This document shows positions 17,751-26,426 of a stretch of DNA of 60,060 nt, in pieces; position 1 is the first letter of the stretch; every line of letters starts with the position of its first letter. This stretch comes from Bacillota bacterium (lineage in GTDB: Bacteria > Bacillota > Clostridia > Christensenellales > Aristaeellaceae), in assembly GCA_023413135.1 (NCBI GenBank), contig JAEZQK010000084.1, forward strand, positions 1-60,060, given 5' to 3'. A program made the translations under genes and the position numbers. The notes below the pieces were generated by a model. That model made no database searches. It was not told where the DNA came from and was given only the letters and a program-made list of their open reading frames with translations.

Positions 17751-18713
17751 CTATACAATGCCTTCCTGACCCATCCATTTAGCCAGATAGTTGGTCAGCA
17801 AAACCATTCCCAAGCCGATTACGGACTTGAATAGGCCGATTGCCGTGGAAAAGCCGAACTTGGAGTCGATAATGCCTTTCTGGTACACATAGGTGTCTAG
17901 GATCTCCGCAATGGAGCGGACGGAGTTGTTGTACAGGTTGAATACCTGGTCAAAGCCCGCGTCCATGAGCGTGCCTGTCCTAAGGATCAGCATCACCGCG
18001 ATGGTGGGGAACAGGCAAGGCAGCGTGATCGACCAGATCCTTTGGAAACGCCCGGCGCCATCAATCACGGCCGCTTCATATAATTCCGGATCAATACCCG
18101 TGAGTGCAGCCAGATAGATGATCGATCCCCAGCCCACATCGACCCAGATGTCGGATACGACCAGCAGACCCCTGAAATATTGGCTGTCGCCTATAAAATT
18201 GATCACGGGTATATGAAGTGCCCGAAAGGCGGGAACCAGCACGCCGAAATCCGGCGAAAGCATCATGCGCAGCAAACCGGCCAGCACCACCCAGGAGATA
18301 AAATGGGGGAGATAGGTGATGGTCTGGACGACGCGCTTGAAAGGATTGCTCCTCAGTTCGTTCAGTAAAATGGCCAGCAGAATCGGTGTGGGAAAACCGA
18401 AGAGAATTTTATACAGGCTGATCAAAATGGTGTTGCGCAATACCTGCAGCCCGGTCATGCTAGTGAAGAAGGCTTCAAAATGCTTGAACCCAACAAAGGG
18501 GCTGGATAGGATGCTTTCAAAAAAACTTTGGCCGATCTTTGCTTTCAGGTCCACAAAAGCAATGGCGATTCCCATGATGGAACCATAACGGAAAATCAGG
18601 AATGTAAGCAGGGCAGGCAGCATCATGAGCAGCAGATTCCGGTGCTTGGCCGCCTGATGGAAAAAAGTTGCTGCTTTCCCTCTCTTTTGAGGCAATTGCT
18701 TTACGTGCACCAT
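17751..18713 (-). CDS. Sugar ABC transporter permease (LplB-like, CUT1)
   Basis: A 320-residue permease with six predicted helices and a basic N-terminal tail. The EAA loop is EAAVIDGAGRF at about residue 213. Conserved LplB landmarks include NTILISLYKILFGFP, the AILLNELR stretch and TYLPHFISW. ATG 18713 has GGAGGAAA 5 bases upstream; the further-upstream ATG at 18761 lies in the intergenic space without a signal. It pairs with the YtcP-like permease encoded 16 bases downstream. It follows the GntR regulator gene by 17 bases, so regulator and transporter share a transcript. Confidence 0.92.
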   Translation of the reverse strand: MVHVKQLPQKRGKAATFFHQAAKHRNLLLMMLPALLTFLIFRYGSIMGIAIAFVDLKAKIGQSFFESILSSPFVGFKHFEAFFTSMTGLQVLRNTILISLYKILFGFPTPILLAILLNELRSNPFKRVVQTITYLPHFISWVVLAGLLRMMLSPDFGVLVPAFRALHIPVINFIGDSQYFRGLLVVSDIWVDVGWGSIIYLAALTGIDPELYEAAVIDGAGRFQRIWSITLPCLFPTIAVMLILRTGTLMDAGFDQVFNLYNNSVRSIAEILDTYVYQKGIIDSKFGFSTAIGLFKSVIGLGMVLLTNYLAKWMGQEGIV

Positions 18714-18730
18714 GGGATTTCCTCCGCAAA

Positions 18731-19444
18731 TTACATTTTTTCGCTTTGGTTCTGCTTCCACCCGCAGAAGCTGTTCAAAACAGCCTTGTACAGCGCCGCC
18801 TCGTCACGGTCGCGAAGCGCTTCAAAAATACGGTTGTGGTCATCCACCGCCTGGCGGGGTACGTTGCGCACGGAACGGCTTACCGAACCCATAAAGAGCT
18901 TCAGAATGGTGCTGCCCACACGAATCACATACGGGTTATGTGTCGCTTCCAAAATCGCCATGTGAAAGCACAGATCATCCTCGCCGGTCTGGCTGTTGCT
19001 TTCCACAAGCTTTTCAAAGCGCCGGAGTTCCCGCTCAATGTTTTTGATATCGGTTTGGGTTGCATTTCGCATCGCCAGCGCTGTATAGCCCGGCTCAAAC
19101 ACTTCCCGGAGATCGAAAATGTCCTGGATGCTGCCCTGGTCGAGCAAAAGCTGGTAAAGCATCGGGTTGATACCCATTGCAGGGGCAGAACGGGCAACAA
19201 AAGTCCCGTCACCTCTGCGCACCTCCACCACACCCATAGCCTGGAGGATCTTAATCGCCTCGCGCACGCTAGACTTGCCCACACCGAAAGTCGCCACCAG
19301 CTCGTTTTCGGTGGGGAGACGGTCACCGGGCACCAATTCATTTCGAATCAAGGCTTCCGCGATGCGATCGATGATCCTGTCCACAAGAGAACGGTTGGCC
19401 AACGGCATTTTCAATAGACCGCGATGTTCTTCAGGCGTTTGCAT
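18731..19444 (-). CDS. GntR-family transcriptional regulator, FadR (FCD) subfamily
   Basis: A 237-residue regulator. The N-terminal winged helix-turn-helix (about 12-75) contains the GntR signature PGDRLPTENELVATFGVGKSSVREA. The all-helical C-terminal FCD domain (about 95-220) has the metal/ligand positions of this subfamily (DLREVFEPG, FHMAILEATHN, DDHNRI). ATG 19444 follows AGAGGGG. FadR-type regulators sense sugar acids or related small acids and usually repress their own operon. This one leads a six-gene transport and hydrolysis operon, and palindromes cover its promoter, so autoregulation by an inducer derived from the imported substrate is likely. Confidence 0.92.
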   Translation of the reverse strand: MQTPEEHRGLLKMPLANRSLVDRIIDRIAEALIRNELVPGDRLPTENELVATFGVGKSSVREAIKILQAMGVVEVRRGDGTFVARSAPAMGINPMLYQLLLDQGSIQDIFDLREVFEPGYTALAMRNATQTDIKNIERELRRFEKLVESNSQTGEDDLCFHMAILEATHNPYVIRVGSTILKLFMGSVSRSVRNVPRQAVDDHNRIFEALRDRDEAALYKAVLNSFCGWKQNQSEKM

Positions 19445-19470
19445 GAATGAATTTTCCCCTCTCTTTACAC

Positions 19471-19543
19471 CAGACATCTGATGTCTGATGTAATAATATC
19501 ATTTGTACAAACCCGTGTCAACAATTAATTCTATTTTGTACAA
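19471..19543 (-). promoter_or_regulatory. Promoter of the GntR operon with three candidate operators
   Basis: On the minus strand TTGACA (19516-19521) and TATTAT (19493-19498) are exactly 17 bases apart, a near-consensus promoter. TTTGTACAAA lies within the spacer (19502-19511), and a second TTGTACAA lies 33 bp upstream, centre to centre (19536-19543). A 17-base palindrome, CAGACATCTGATGTCTG, covers the expected start of transcription (19471-19487). The sites are seen; which one binds the GntR protein is inferred. Confidence 0.85.
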
Positions 19544-19617
19544 GGAACACATCATCATAACAGCGGAATATTATGAGGTGGAGATGATCTCCAAAAAAAC
19601 AAACAAGGTGATTCAAT

Positions 19618-20139
19618 ATGAATGATGATAACAACAACAATGAGTATTGCCCAACATATGAAAAATGTGATAGACCCTACTACGAAATACCTAAGCAATA
19701 TCATTTTGTATGCGATAAGCAGGTAGCGCTCAATGCGGTCAGTGGAAGCGCCGGCCCCTTGCCGCTCATTACCACTTTGCTGTCGAATCCCATCAATGTG
19801 GTATCGACTCCAATTGATACTACCGGCATGGGGAATACGAACAACCTGCTGACGTTTATAGGTACGATAAATCTGCCTGTAGGAATATCTGTTACGTTGA
19901 ACTTCCAGATTCAACGCATATACAACAATGGGAATCCCATCAATATTGGATCCACCTACACTTTCGCCACGACGGTCAATGTATTGGAAGCGGAGGAATT
20001 CAGCTTCCAGTTCATGGATGCGAATGCGCCGGAGGGAGTCTACACTTACTCTGTAAGTTTGTCCACGAACTCTATTGTCGATGTAACGCCCGGTGTCACC
20101 ATTAATGCGGTACTAAGAGTACTTGCTGTTAAAGCCTAA
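19618..20139 (+). CDS. DUF4489-like protein
   Basis: A 173-residue protein with an acidic, Asn-rich start and two cysteines near the N-terminus (CPTYEKC). A beta-rich domain follows, with the pattern LNFQIQRIYNNG...GSTYTFATTVN...FSFQFMD...YTYSVSLS, ending in LAVKA. This pattern resembles DUF4489, a clostridial domain of unknown function often found in spore-forming species. There is no signal peptide. ATG 19618 has AAGGTGATT upstream and a hairpin terminator follows, so it is a single-gene unit. Its codon use is more A+T rich than that of its neighbours. It does not fit the sugar operons on either side, and a spore-surface or similar structural role is only a guess. Confidence 0.6.
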   Translation: MNDDNNNNEYCPTYEKCDRPYYEIPKQYHFVCDKQVALNAVSGSAGPLPLITTLLSNPINVVSTPIDTTGMGNTNNLLTFIGTINLPVGISVTLNFQIQRIYNNGNPINIGSTYTFATTVNVLEAEEFSFQFMDANAPEGVYTYSVSLSTNSIVDVTPGVTINAVLRVLAVKA

Positions 20140-20159
20140 GGTTCTCCTGTAACGTAGAG

Positions 20160-20190
20160 CGGGGCTGTCATCACATGACAGCCCCGTTTC
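20160..20190 (+). terminator. Terminator after the DUF4489-like gene
   Basis: An 11-bp perfect stem, CGGGGCTGTCA with TGACAGCCCCG, encloses a 5-base loop and is followed by a short TTTC tract. It lies between converging genes. Confidence 0.75.
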
Positions 20191-20246
20191 AGGTGTCGAC
20201 ATAGGGTGATCTTGCAGTGGATGTATGGACAGAAATCAAATGGATG

Positions 20247-21968
20247 CTATTGGTAATGGAAGGTAATGGTAACGCAAAGCCCGCCTGTTGGATTGTTTGC
20301 CAATAACAGACCGCTCTGCAGGCCATACCGAAGCTTGATCCGGCTGTTCACATTGAAAAAGCCGATGCTTGCATGTGGGGAATCCATATCCACGGGCTGC
20401 GTCATTTTTTCATTGAGACTATCGATCCGCTCCTGTTCCATTCCGCAGCCGTTGTCAATGATTGTAACGGTCAAAATACCGTCTTGAAACGCGGCGCTGA
20501 TTCGGATATGTCCTTTCCCTTTTTGTCCTCGCACAAATCCATGCTGGATGGCATTTTCCACCACAGGTTCCAGGATCATTCTGGGCACATACAGGGCTAA
20601 AAGGTCCTCCGGTACAGCTATTTCGATTTCATAGGCTTCATCGTACCTAAGGCCAATAATTTGGGCGTAGGTTCTGACGCATTCCAATTCATCCTCCAGC
20701 GTACCGGTATGCTTGTCTACGCAATATCTGTATAGCTTCGCCAGCAGCATGGCCATTTCCCGGGTACGCGGTGCGTTTTCTTCACTAGACATGCCGCAAA
20801 TGCATTCCAGCATGTTGTACAAAAAGTGGGGATTGATCTGCGCCTGCAAAAACATGTTCCGGGCGCGAAGCTGTTCAACCTCCGCCTGCATAAGGTTCAG
20901 CCTGGCCTTGCTCATTTCATGGCTCAAATGGTCGGTTCGCTTGATGATATCGTTGATGCCCTGGGCCAAAGCGCTCAATTCGTTTTTTCCCTGTACGGGG
21001 TTGATGATATGCCCGTTTTCGATGCGGATGGCCATGGTTTGGGCATGGATGCTGCCAATGGGGTGAAGGATGCTTGCATAGATGAGCAATGCCAGAATGC
21101 ATTCGCTGACGACAAAAATGATAAGGTATATGCTTCCCCAGCTGATGAAAGAAGCGGTGGAACGCACAAGGTCCGTCTGCGGATAAGCCAATATGGCTTG
21201 CCAGCCAAGGGCCGGAAGCTCCATGGCCTGCAGGTGATACCGGACGCCGCCGATTTCCATCGCGGTACCGGCTGATGCCTGAAACTGCCGCACGGCCATA
21301 TCGCCAAGCCCGTGTGATGAAATGATATTTTCATCGCTGGTGATCAGAAAGGGATATTGCGTAAACCGAAGGCCGGACAAGAGATCAGGTACAGAAGAAA
21401 AGGATACGCAAAACCCATCGGCGCCTGCAACGGGGACAGCAAGCGCAAGCGCGTAATCGTTTTCCTCTGCCGGCAGAAGCGGTACGCTGGCAAAGCCGGA
21501 AAGCGGCTCATCCTTCAAGGAGCGGACAACGCTGCGACGCGCCAGATAGTTTCCAATGGAAAGGCCGCGCCCCAACTGGGATTCGGTAATCTGCCCCTGA
21601 CCGGAGACGATGCAGACATTTGTCATCTGGGGGATATAGCGCAGTATATCGTTGAGGGTGGAAACGACCATATCGGCGCTTAAGAACTTGTAGGCGCTGT
21701 CGCCACGGATATAAGTCTTGATCTCGGTTTTGTTCGCCAGGATAAAAAGGGCGCTGCGCATGTTGCCAAGGGAATCCTGCATGGCTATAAGCTCATCCTT
21801 GGCGTATTGCTGGGCACTGTACAGGGCCGCCTGCTCCAACTGCCGGCTGGCCATCAACTCGGTTGAGACAATGGCCGCGGTGGTTAATAAAATGGACGCT
21901 GCCAAAAACACCAGCAGTGTTGTGCGCAGGGACCAGTTTTTAAGGAACCGGCCTCGGCGGATAGTCAT
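20247..21968 (-). CDS. Sensor histidine kinase, YesM family
   Basis: A 573-residue membrane sensor. Helix 1 (about 15-37) and helix 2 (about 277-299) flank a large extracytoplasmic sensory region; a HAMP-like linker follows. The kinase core has the YesM-type H-box QINPHFLYN with phospho-acceptor His381 and the ATP-binding N-box ILEPVVENAIQHG, then DNGCG. The start at 21968 follows GGGGGGA. It is transcribed away from the permease/binding-protein operon. The matching response regulator lies at 25677-26402 inside that operon, so this kinase probably senses the transported sugar and activates the operon through that regulator. Confidence 0.92.
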   Translation of the reverse strand: MTIRRGRFLKNWSLRTTLLVFLAASILLTTAAIVSTELMASRQLEQAALYSAQQYAKDELIAMQDSLGNMRSALFILANKTEIKTYIRGDSAYKFLSADMVVSTLNDILRYIPQMTNVCIVSGQGQITESQLGRGLSIGNYLARRSVVRSLKDEPLSGFASVPLLPAEENDYALALAVPVAGADGFCVSFSSVPDLLSGLRFTQYPFLITSDENIISSHGLGDMAVRQFQASAGTAMEIGGVRYHLQAMELPALGWQAILAYPQTDLVRSTASFISWGSIYLIIFVVSECILALLIYASILHPIGSIHAQTMAIRIENGHIINPVQGKNELSALAQGINDIIKRTDHLSHEMSKARLNLMQAEVEQLRARNMFLQAQINPHFLYNMLECICGMSSEENAPRTREMAMLLAKLYRYCVDKHTGTLEDELECVRTYAQIIGLRYDEAYEIEIAVPEDLLALYVPRMILEPVVENAIQHGFVRGQKGKGHIRISAAFQDGILTVTIIDNGCGMEQERIDSLNEKMTQPVDMDSPHASIGFFNVNSRIKLRYGLQSGLLLANNPTGGLCVTITFHYQ

Positions 21969-22097
21969 CCCGCATCCCCCCATCTTTCGCATCTACTATA
22001 GCAGGGATACATGCTTTGGTCCATACGTTTCGCAACCAACCGAAATAATCAAAACAGAAGCCGAAGAAATCCGCTACGGACATGCCTTTATGCATGG

Positions 22098-22103
22098 TAT
22101 GAT
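22098..22103 (+). promoter_or_regulatory. Possible extended -10 element of the permease operon
   Basis: TATGAT is preceded by TGG (extended -10) and stands 24 bases before the ATG of the first permease gene. No good -35 is seen, which fits a promoter that needs an activator such as the YesN-like regulator. Confidence 0.4.
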
Positions 22104-22127
22104 GGGAAAAAATATGGGAGTTGTTCA

Positions 22128-23090
22128 ATGAAAGCGCAAGTGATACAAAACGCGGTTGTACGGCCGCAGCGTACCGGGCTTTTGCAGCGGATCTTCAAAA
22201 AACGGTATGCCTACTTTTTCTTGCTGCCCGGGCTTATATTCTTTATCATCTTTTCCTATGTTCCCATGGCCGGGCTCATCCTGTCTTTTGAAAAGTACAA
22301 CGCCCGGCTGGGAATGTTTCTAAGCCCTTGGGTCGGCTGGGACAACTTTAAACGAATTTTCATTACCCCATTGGCATTGAGCTCCATCGTAAACACATTA
22401 ACCATCAGCCTGGGTCGTATTTTGTTTGAATTTCCGGCGCCTATCATTCTGGCGCTGTTGCTCAATGAAATGCGTGGCAGCCGCACAAAGCGCCTGTACC
22501 AAACGGTCTTTACATTTCCTCATTTTCTTTCATGGGTCATCGTAGCCATCATATTGCAGGATTTTCTGGGCGGCAACGGCGCCGTCAACTATATCCTAGG
22601 CTGCTTCGGCATAGAACGGGTCAATTTTCTTTCAACCCCCGGCTTCTTCCGGTCGATTCTGTACACCACTTCCGTCTGGAAAACCATGGGATGGTCGGCC
22701 ATCATCTATATTGCTTCCATCGCGGGGGTCGGCATGGAGCTATACGAAGCTGCGGCCATTGACGGCGCAGGCCGCCTTAGGCGCATCTGGCATGTCACAC
22801 TGCCCGGCATCAAGACCACCATCATTATCATGTTGATCCTGAAAATCGGCAAATCCATGAACGCGGGCTTTGATCAGATTTTCAACATGCGCAATTCCGT
22901 GGTGAAAAGCGTGGCCAATATCATCGATACGTATGTATACGATATCACCTTCCAGTCGGCGCCCAACTATGGCTTCTCTACAGCGGTAGGCATGTTTAAG
23001 TCGGTTATTAACGCGCTGCTTTTGCTGCTTGCCAACTTTGGCTCAAGAAAGCTGTTTGGCATGGGCCTGTTTGGCGCGGAAAGGGAGTAA
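22128..23090 (+). CDS. Sugar ABC transporter permease (LplB-like, CUT1)
   Basis: A 320-residue permease with six predicted helices after a basic N-terminal tail. The EAA loop is EAAAIDGAGRL at about residue 207. Family landmarks include ILALLLNEMR, FTFPHFLSW and NIIDTYVYD near the end. ATG 22128 has GGGAG 7 bases upstream; the open frame continues upstream without a signal. It is the first gene of an operon, divergent from the YesM-like kinase, and is followed 3 bases later by its partner permease. Confidence 0.92.
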   Translation: MKAQVIQNAVVRPQRTGLLQRIFKKRYAYFFLLPGLIFFIIFSYVPMAGLILSFEKYNARLGMFLSPWVGWDNFKRIFITPLALSSIVNTLTISLGRILFEFPAPIILALLLNEMRGSRTKRLYQTVFTFPHFLSWVIVAIILQDFLGGNGAVNYILGCFGIERVNFLSTPGFFRSILYTTSVWKTMGWSAIIYIASIAGVGMELYEAAAIDGAGRLRRIWHVTLPGIKTTIIIMLILKIGKSMNAGFDQIFNMRNSVVKSVANIIDTYVYDITFQSAPNYGFSTAVGMFKSVINALLLLLANFGSRKLFGMGLFGAERE

Positions 23091-23093
23091 ATA

Positions 23094-23963
23094 ATGAAAA
23101 GAAGAAAATTCGAGGCGCTGGATATCATCAGCTTTGTGATTCTGACGCTGCTGCTGCTCGTCATCGTTCTGCCTTTTTATTCGGCCTTTGTGACATCCTT
23201 CACCTCCAGCGCATCCTATGCCCGCTCTCCCGTCCAGTTTTTCCCCCATGAATTTACCCTGGACAGCTACCGCTATGTGTTTGAAAATTCCACCTTGATT
23301 TCCGGGTATATAAACACGATCTTCATCACCGTAGTCGGCGCTGTGCTGTCGATGGCCGTGTCCCTGATGACGGCGTACGGCTTAAGCTATAAAGACTATC
23401 CGGGAAAGAGGCTGATGTTCATCCTGGTTTTGATCCCCATGTATTTTACGGGTGGACTTTTGCCCACCTATCTGCTGATGAAAAATCTGGACATGATCAA
23501 CAATCTGTGGGGGATCATTCTTCTGTGCGGCGTAACGCCTTTTAATATCATCATTATCAAAAACGGCATAGACCAGCTGCCGGATGAATTGTCCGAAGCA
23601 GCCCGCATGGACGGAGCGGGGGAAGTCTACATTTTTGTGCGCGTGCTGCTGCCACTGCTGGCGCCTGTGATCGCCACCTTCTCGCTTTTTTACGCGGTGG
23701 ATTACTGGAATGAATGGTTCTGGTCCATGCTTCTTCTAACCAAGCCGGAAACCAAGACGCTTCAGATCTTATTGCGGGCCATTGTGGCAAGCTCCCAGGA
23801 TGCGGCATCCGGCTCGGTAACAGCAGCCTATGATAACGTCGCCTTCTCCCAGGGCATCAAGATGGCTGCCGTCGTAGTGGCGATGCTGCCGATCATGCTG
23901 ATTTATCCCTTCCTGCAAAAGCACTTCGCCAAGGGTATGCTGGTGGGAGCCGTAAAGATGTAA
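23094..23963 (+). CDS. Sugar ABC transporter permease (YtcP-like, CUT1)
   Basis: A 289-residue permease with six predicted helices. MYFTGGLLPTYLLMKNL is the typical third-helix region, the EAA loop is SEAARMDGAGE near residue 168, and the C-terminus reads QKHFAKGMLVGAVKM. The last residue is Met where Gly is usual. The start is 3 bases after the first permease stop, preceded by GGGAG, so the two are translated together. It forms the channel with the LplB-like protein. Confidence 0.92.
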   Translation: MKRRKFEALDIISFVILTLLLLVIVLPFYSAFVTSFTSSASYARSPVQFFPHEFTLDSYRYVFENSTLISGYINTIFITVVGAVLSMAVSLMTAYGLSYKDYPGKRLMFILVLIPMYFTGGLLPTYLLMKNLDMINNLWGIILLCGVTPFNIIIIKNGIDQLPDELSEAARMDGAGEVYIFVRVLLPLLAPVIATFSLFYAVDYWNEWFWSMLLLTKPETKTLQILLRAIVASSQDAASGSVTAAYDNVAFSQGIKMAAVVVAMLPIMLIYPFLQKHFAKGMLVGAVKM

Positions 23964-24064
23964 CCCAATAGGCGGAAGCCATAGGACCATTATTTTGATA
24001 CAAAGGAGGGTTGAGCGTACTTTTCCCGGAATCTCAATTACGGCAATATTAGGAGGATGATCGG

Positions 24065-25603
24065 ATGAAACGGATGAAACGGATTTTCGTGTTGCTGCTT
24101 ACCTGTGTGATGGTATGTTTTGCCGCGACGGCTTTGGCCGAGGGCCCACAGGTCCACATCTCCTTTACCGCCACGTACTACCAAAGCGCACAGGCTCAGA
24201 AGGACGCCTTGTATGATTACTTCTGCGACAAATTTAATGTGGACATCGACATGATCGGCGTTTCCCCCGATAGCCTGAACGAGACCAACAACATCATGAT
24301 CCCTGCAGGCACCATGTATGACTGGATGCTGTGGGACTTCAACTACACCACCTATGCCTCCTACGTGGACCAGGCCCTTTTGAAGCCCCTGCCCAAGGGC
24401 TGGGAAGAAAAGTATCCCAACCTTTACGGCGCCATGAAGGCCAGCGGCATCCTGGAAAAGCTGTACATCAACGGCGAGGCGTATGCCATTCCCAAGACGA
24501 TTTACTATAACTTTGCAAAAGGCGATACCGCCCTTTGGCATATGATGCTGTATTACCGCGCGGATTGGCTGGAGGCCCTGGGCTTTGAACCGTGGGGCGA
24601 TACGGTTACCGTCTCTGAGGCTATGGATTTTTTCAAGGCGGCTGTGGAAAAGGACATGGCTGGCAACGGTAGCACCATCGGTCTTTGTGGCAGTACCGGC
24701 CACCTGACTTCCCTTCTCATGCAGATGTACAACGGTTACTATGATACCTTTACAAGTGTGGACGGGCAGTATGTATGGGGACCGACTCTTGACAAGACGG
24801 TGGATGGCATCGCCTATATCAAGAGCCTGTATTCCCAAAAGCTACTGGATCCCGATTTCTACCTGGCTACGAGGGATGCCGCGCAGAACCTGTTCTGCTC
24901 CGGCATGGCAGCAGGCGTTTTCACCAACGGTACCGTTTCCAACTATACATCCATCCTGAAGAATAGCCAGGCCGCCGGGATTGCTGATACAGAAAAGAAT
25001 ATCAAAAGCGTTGTGGTTACGGATGACCAGGGCCTATGGCGTGGTGCCGAAACCAGCAACTACTGGCTGGCCTCCATCTTCTCCCCAAGCCTTGACGATG
25101 CGACATTCGAGCGTATTCTCTCCCTGATCGATTATCTGTTTACCGAGGAAGCGGAACTGATCATCAATATGGGTTTTGAGGGCGTTGACTGGGAGAAGAA
25201 TGGAAACGACGGATATTCAAATTTATTGGATTCCTCTTTCGCCAATGTCCGCGAGAAGTATCCTTCCTGCTGGTTCTGGCGTTTCATGGCCCTATGTCCC
25301 GATGAATTCTCCCTGGTCAATCCGGCGGAAAACCAAGCCGTGCAGCAGGCAGTGAATGCGGCCTATGCCACCCGTGCCGAATCGGCCGCCAAGAACGGCT
25401 ATCTTATGCTGGACTACAACGTGAGCTTCCTGGGCACCCAGGCCAAGGCCGATTATTCGGTGAACATCCTGGATGAAGTGGTACGCATCGTTGTGGATGA
25501 AAAGATCACGGAGGACAATATTGCACAGGAATGGAACAAGTTCATCGAAAACTACAGCCAGATCTGGCAGCCGGTTGTGGATGACCTGAACGCGGCAAAG
25601 TAA
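24065..25603 (+). CDS. Sugar ABC transporter substrate-binding protein
   Basis: A 512-residue extracellular binding protein for the adjacent permeases. The signal peptide (KRMKR, hydrophobic core, ATALAEG) has a signal-peptidase I type AxA site. Two cysteines lie in the core, but neither forms a proper LxGC lipobox. The mature part shows features of the LplA-like group, for example MYDWMLWDFNYT and the FKAAVEKDMAGNG loop. TAGGAGG precedes ATG 24065. The operon continues with the response regulator, so transport and regulation are expressed together. Confidence 0.9.
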   Translation: MKRMKRIFVLLLTCVMVCFAATALAEGPQVHISFTATYYQSAQAQKDALYDYFCDKFNVDIDMIGVSPDSLNETNNIMIPAGTMYDWMLWDFNYTTYASYVDQALLKPLPKGWEEKYPNLYGAMKASGILEKLYINGEAYAIPKTIYYNFAKGDTALWHMMLYYRADWLEALGFEPWGDTVTVSEAMDFFKAAVEKDMAGNGSTIGLCGSTGHLTSLLMQMYNGYYDTFTSVDGQYVWGPTLDKTVDGIAYIKSLYSQKLLDPDFYLATRDAAQNLFCSGMAAGVFTNGTVSNYTSILKNSQAAGIADTEKNIKSVVVTDDQGLWRGAETSNYWLASIFSPSLDDATFERILSLIDYLFTEEAELIINMGFEGVDWEKNGNDGYSNLLDSSFANVREKYPSCWFWRFMALCPDEFSLVNPAENQAVQQAVNAAYATRAESAAKNGYLMLDYNVSFLGTQAKADYSVNILDEVVRIVVDEKITEDNIAQEWNKFIENYSQIWQPVVDDLNAAK

Positions 25604-25676
25604 TAAGGCAAACAGGCTGGTGCGGATTGCTTCATGCCGGCAGTCCGCACCTGCTTGCATTCCGGGAGTGGAAAGC

Positions 25677-26402
25677 ATGGAGGAGTACACGTGCATCATC
25701 GTCGATGACGATAAATGGGCGCTGACCGATATCCGTAGAAATATTGCCTTTCCCCAGGCGGGCTTTCGCATTGTGGGGGAATATCTCAATGCAAGGGATG
25801 CGCTGAAGGCCATTATCGCCGATCCTCCCAACCTTGTCATCACTGATATACGCATGGGGGATCTAAGCGGGCTGGATATGGTGGAGGAATGCCAGCGGCA
25901 AGGGATCCCTTCCGTATTCATTGTCATCAGCGGGCATTCGGATTTCGGATACGCCCAGCGCGCCCTCAACAGCGGGGTCTGCCACTTTATGCTCAAGCCC
26001 GTGGATGCGGGAGAGGGGCTGCGCATGCTTTTGAAGGTGCGTGACCGGCTAGGAAACAGGAACCTTCCAGAGGCTTCCCATTATCGCGCCATTGATGAGA
26101 TCATGCATTATATGCGTAGGAATTACCAGCAGCGCCTTGCTCTGGAAGACGTGGCGGATCACTTTTTCATGAACAAAACCTATCTTTCGGAGCTGTTCAA
26201 AAAGGAAACGGGAAAGAGCTTCGTGCAGTTCAAAAATGAAATACGTGTGGAACGCGCCAAAGTTCTTTTGCGCAATTCGGACGAATTGATCAGCTCCATT
26301 TCGCAGCAATGCGGCTTTGAGGATGCCGGATATTTTTCGACCGTGTTCAAGCTCATGACACAGCAAACACCCCAACAGTACAGAAGCGAAAAATGGAAAT
26401 AG
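25677..26402 (+). CDS. Response regulator, YesN type (receiver plus AraC HTH)
   Basis: A 241-residue regulator. The receiver domain (about 1-120) has the acidic pocket VDDD (10-12), phospho-acceptor Asp57 in ITDIRMGD, a conserved Ser/Thr region at VISGHSD and Lys in MLKPVDAG. The C-terminal AraC domain (about 140-240) has two helix-turn-helix units with YLSELFKKETGKSF and the GFEDAGYFSTVFK motif. ATG 25677 follows GGGAGTGG. It is the natural partner of the YesM-like kinase at 20247-21968, although the two genes are split by the transport genes. It probably activates its own operon. Confidence 0.92.
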   Translation: MEEYTCIIVDDDKWALTDIRRNIAFPQAGFRIVGEYLNARDALKAIIADPPNLVITDIRMGDLSGLDMVEECQRQGIPSVFIVISGHSDFGYAQRALNSGVCHFMLKPVDAGEGLRMLLKVRDRLGNRNLPEASHYRAIDEIMHYMRRNYQQRLALEDVADHFFMNKTYLSELFKKETGKSFVQFKNEIRVERAKVLLRNSDELISSISQQCGFEDAGYFSTVFKLMTQQTPQQYRSEKWK

Positions 26403-26426
26403 CGATAAAAAGAGTGCGGAGGAGCA

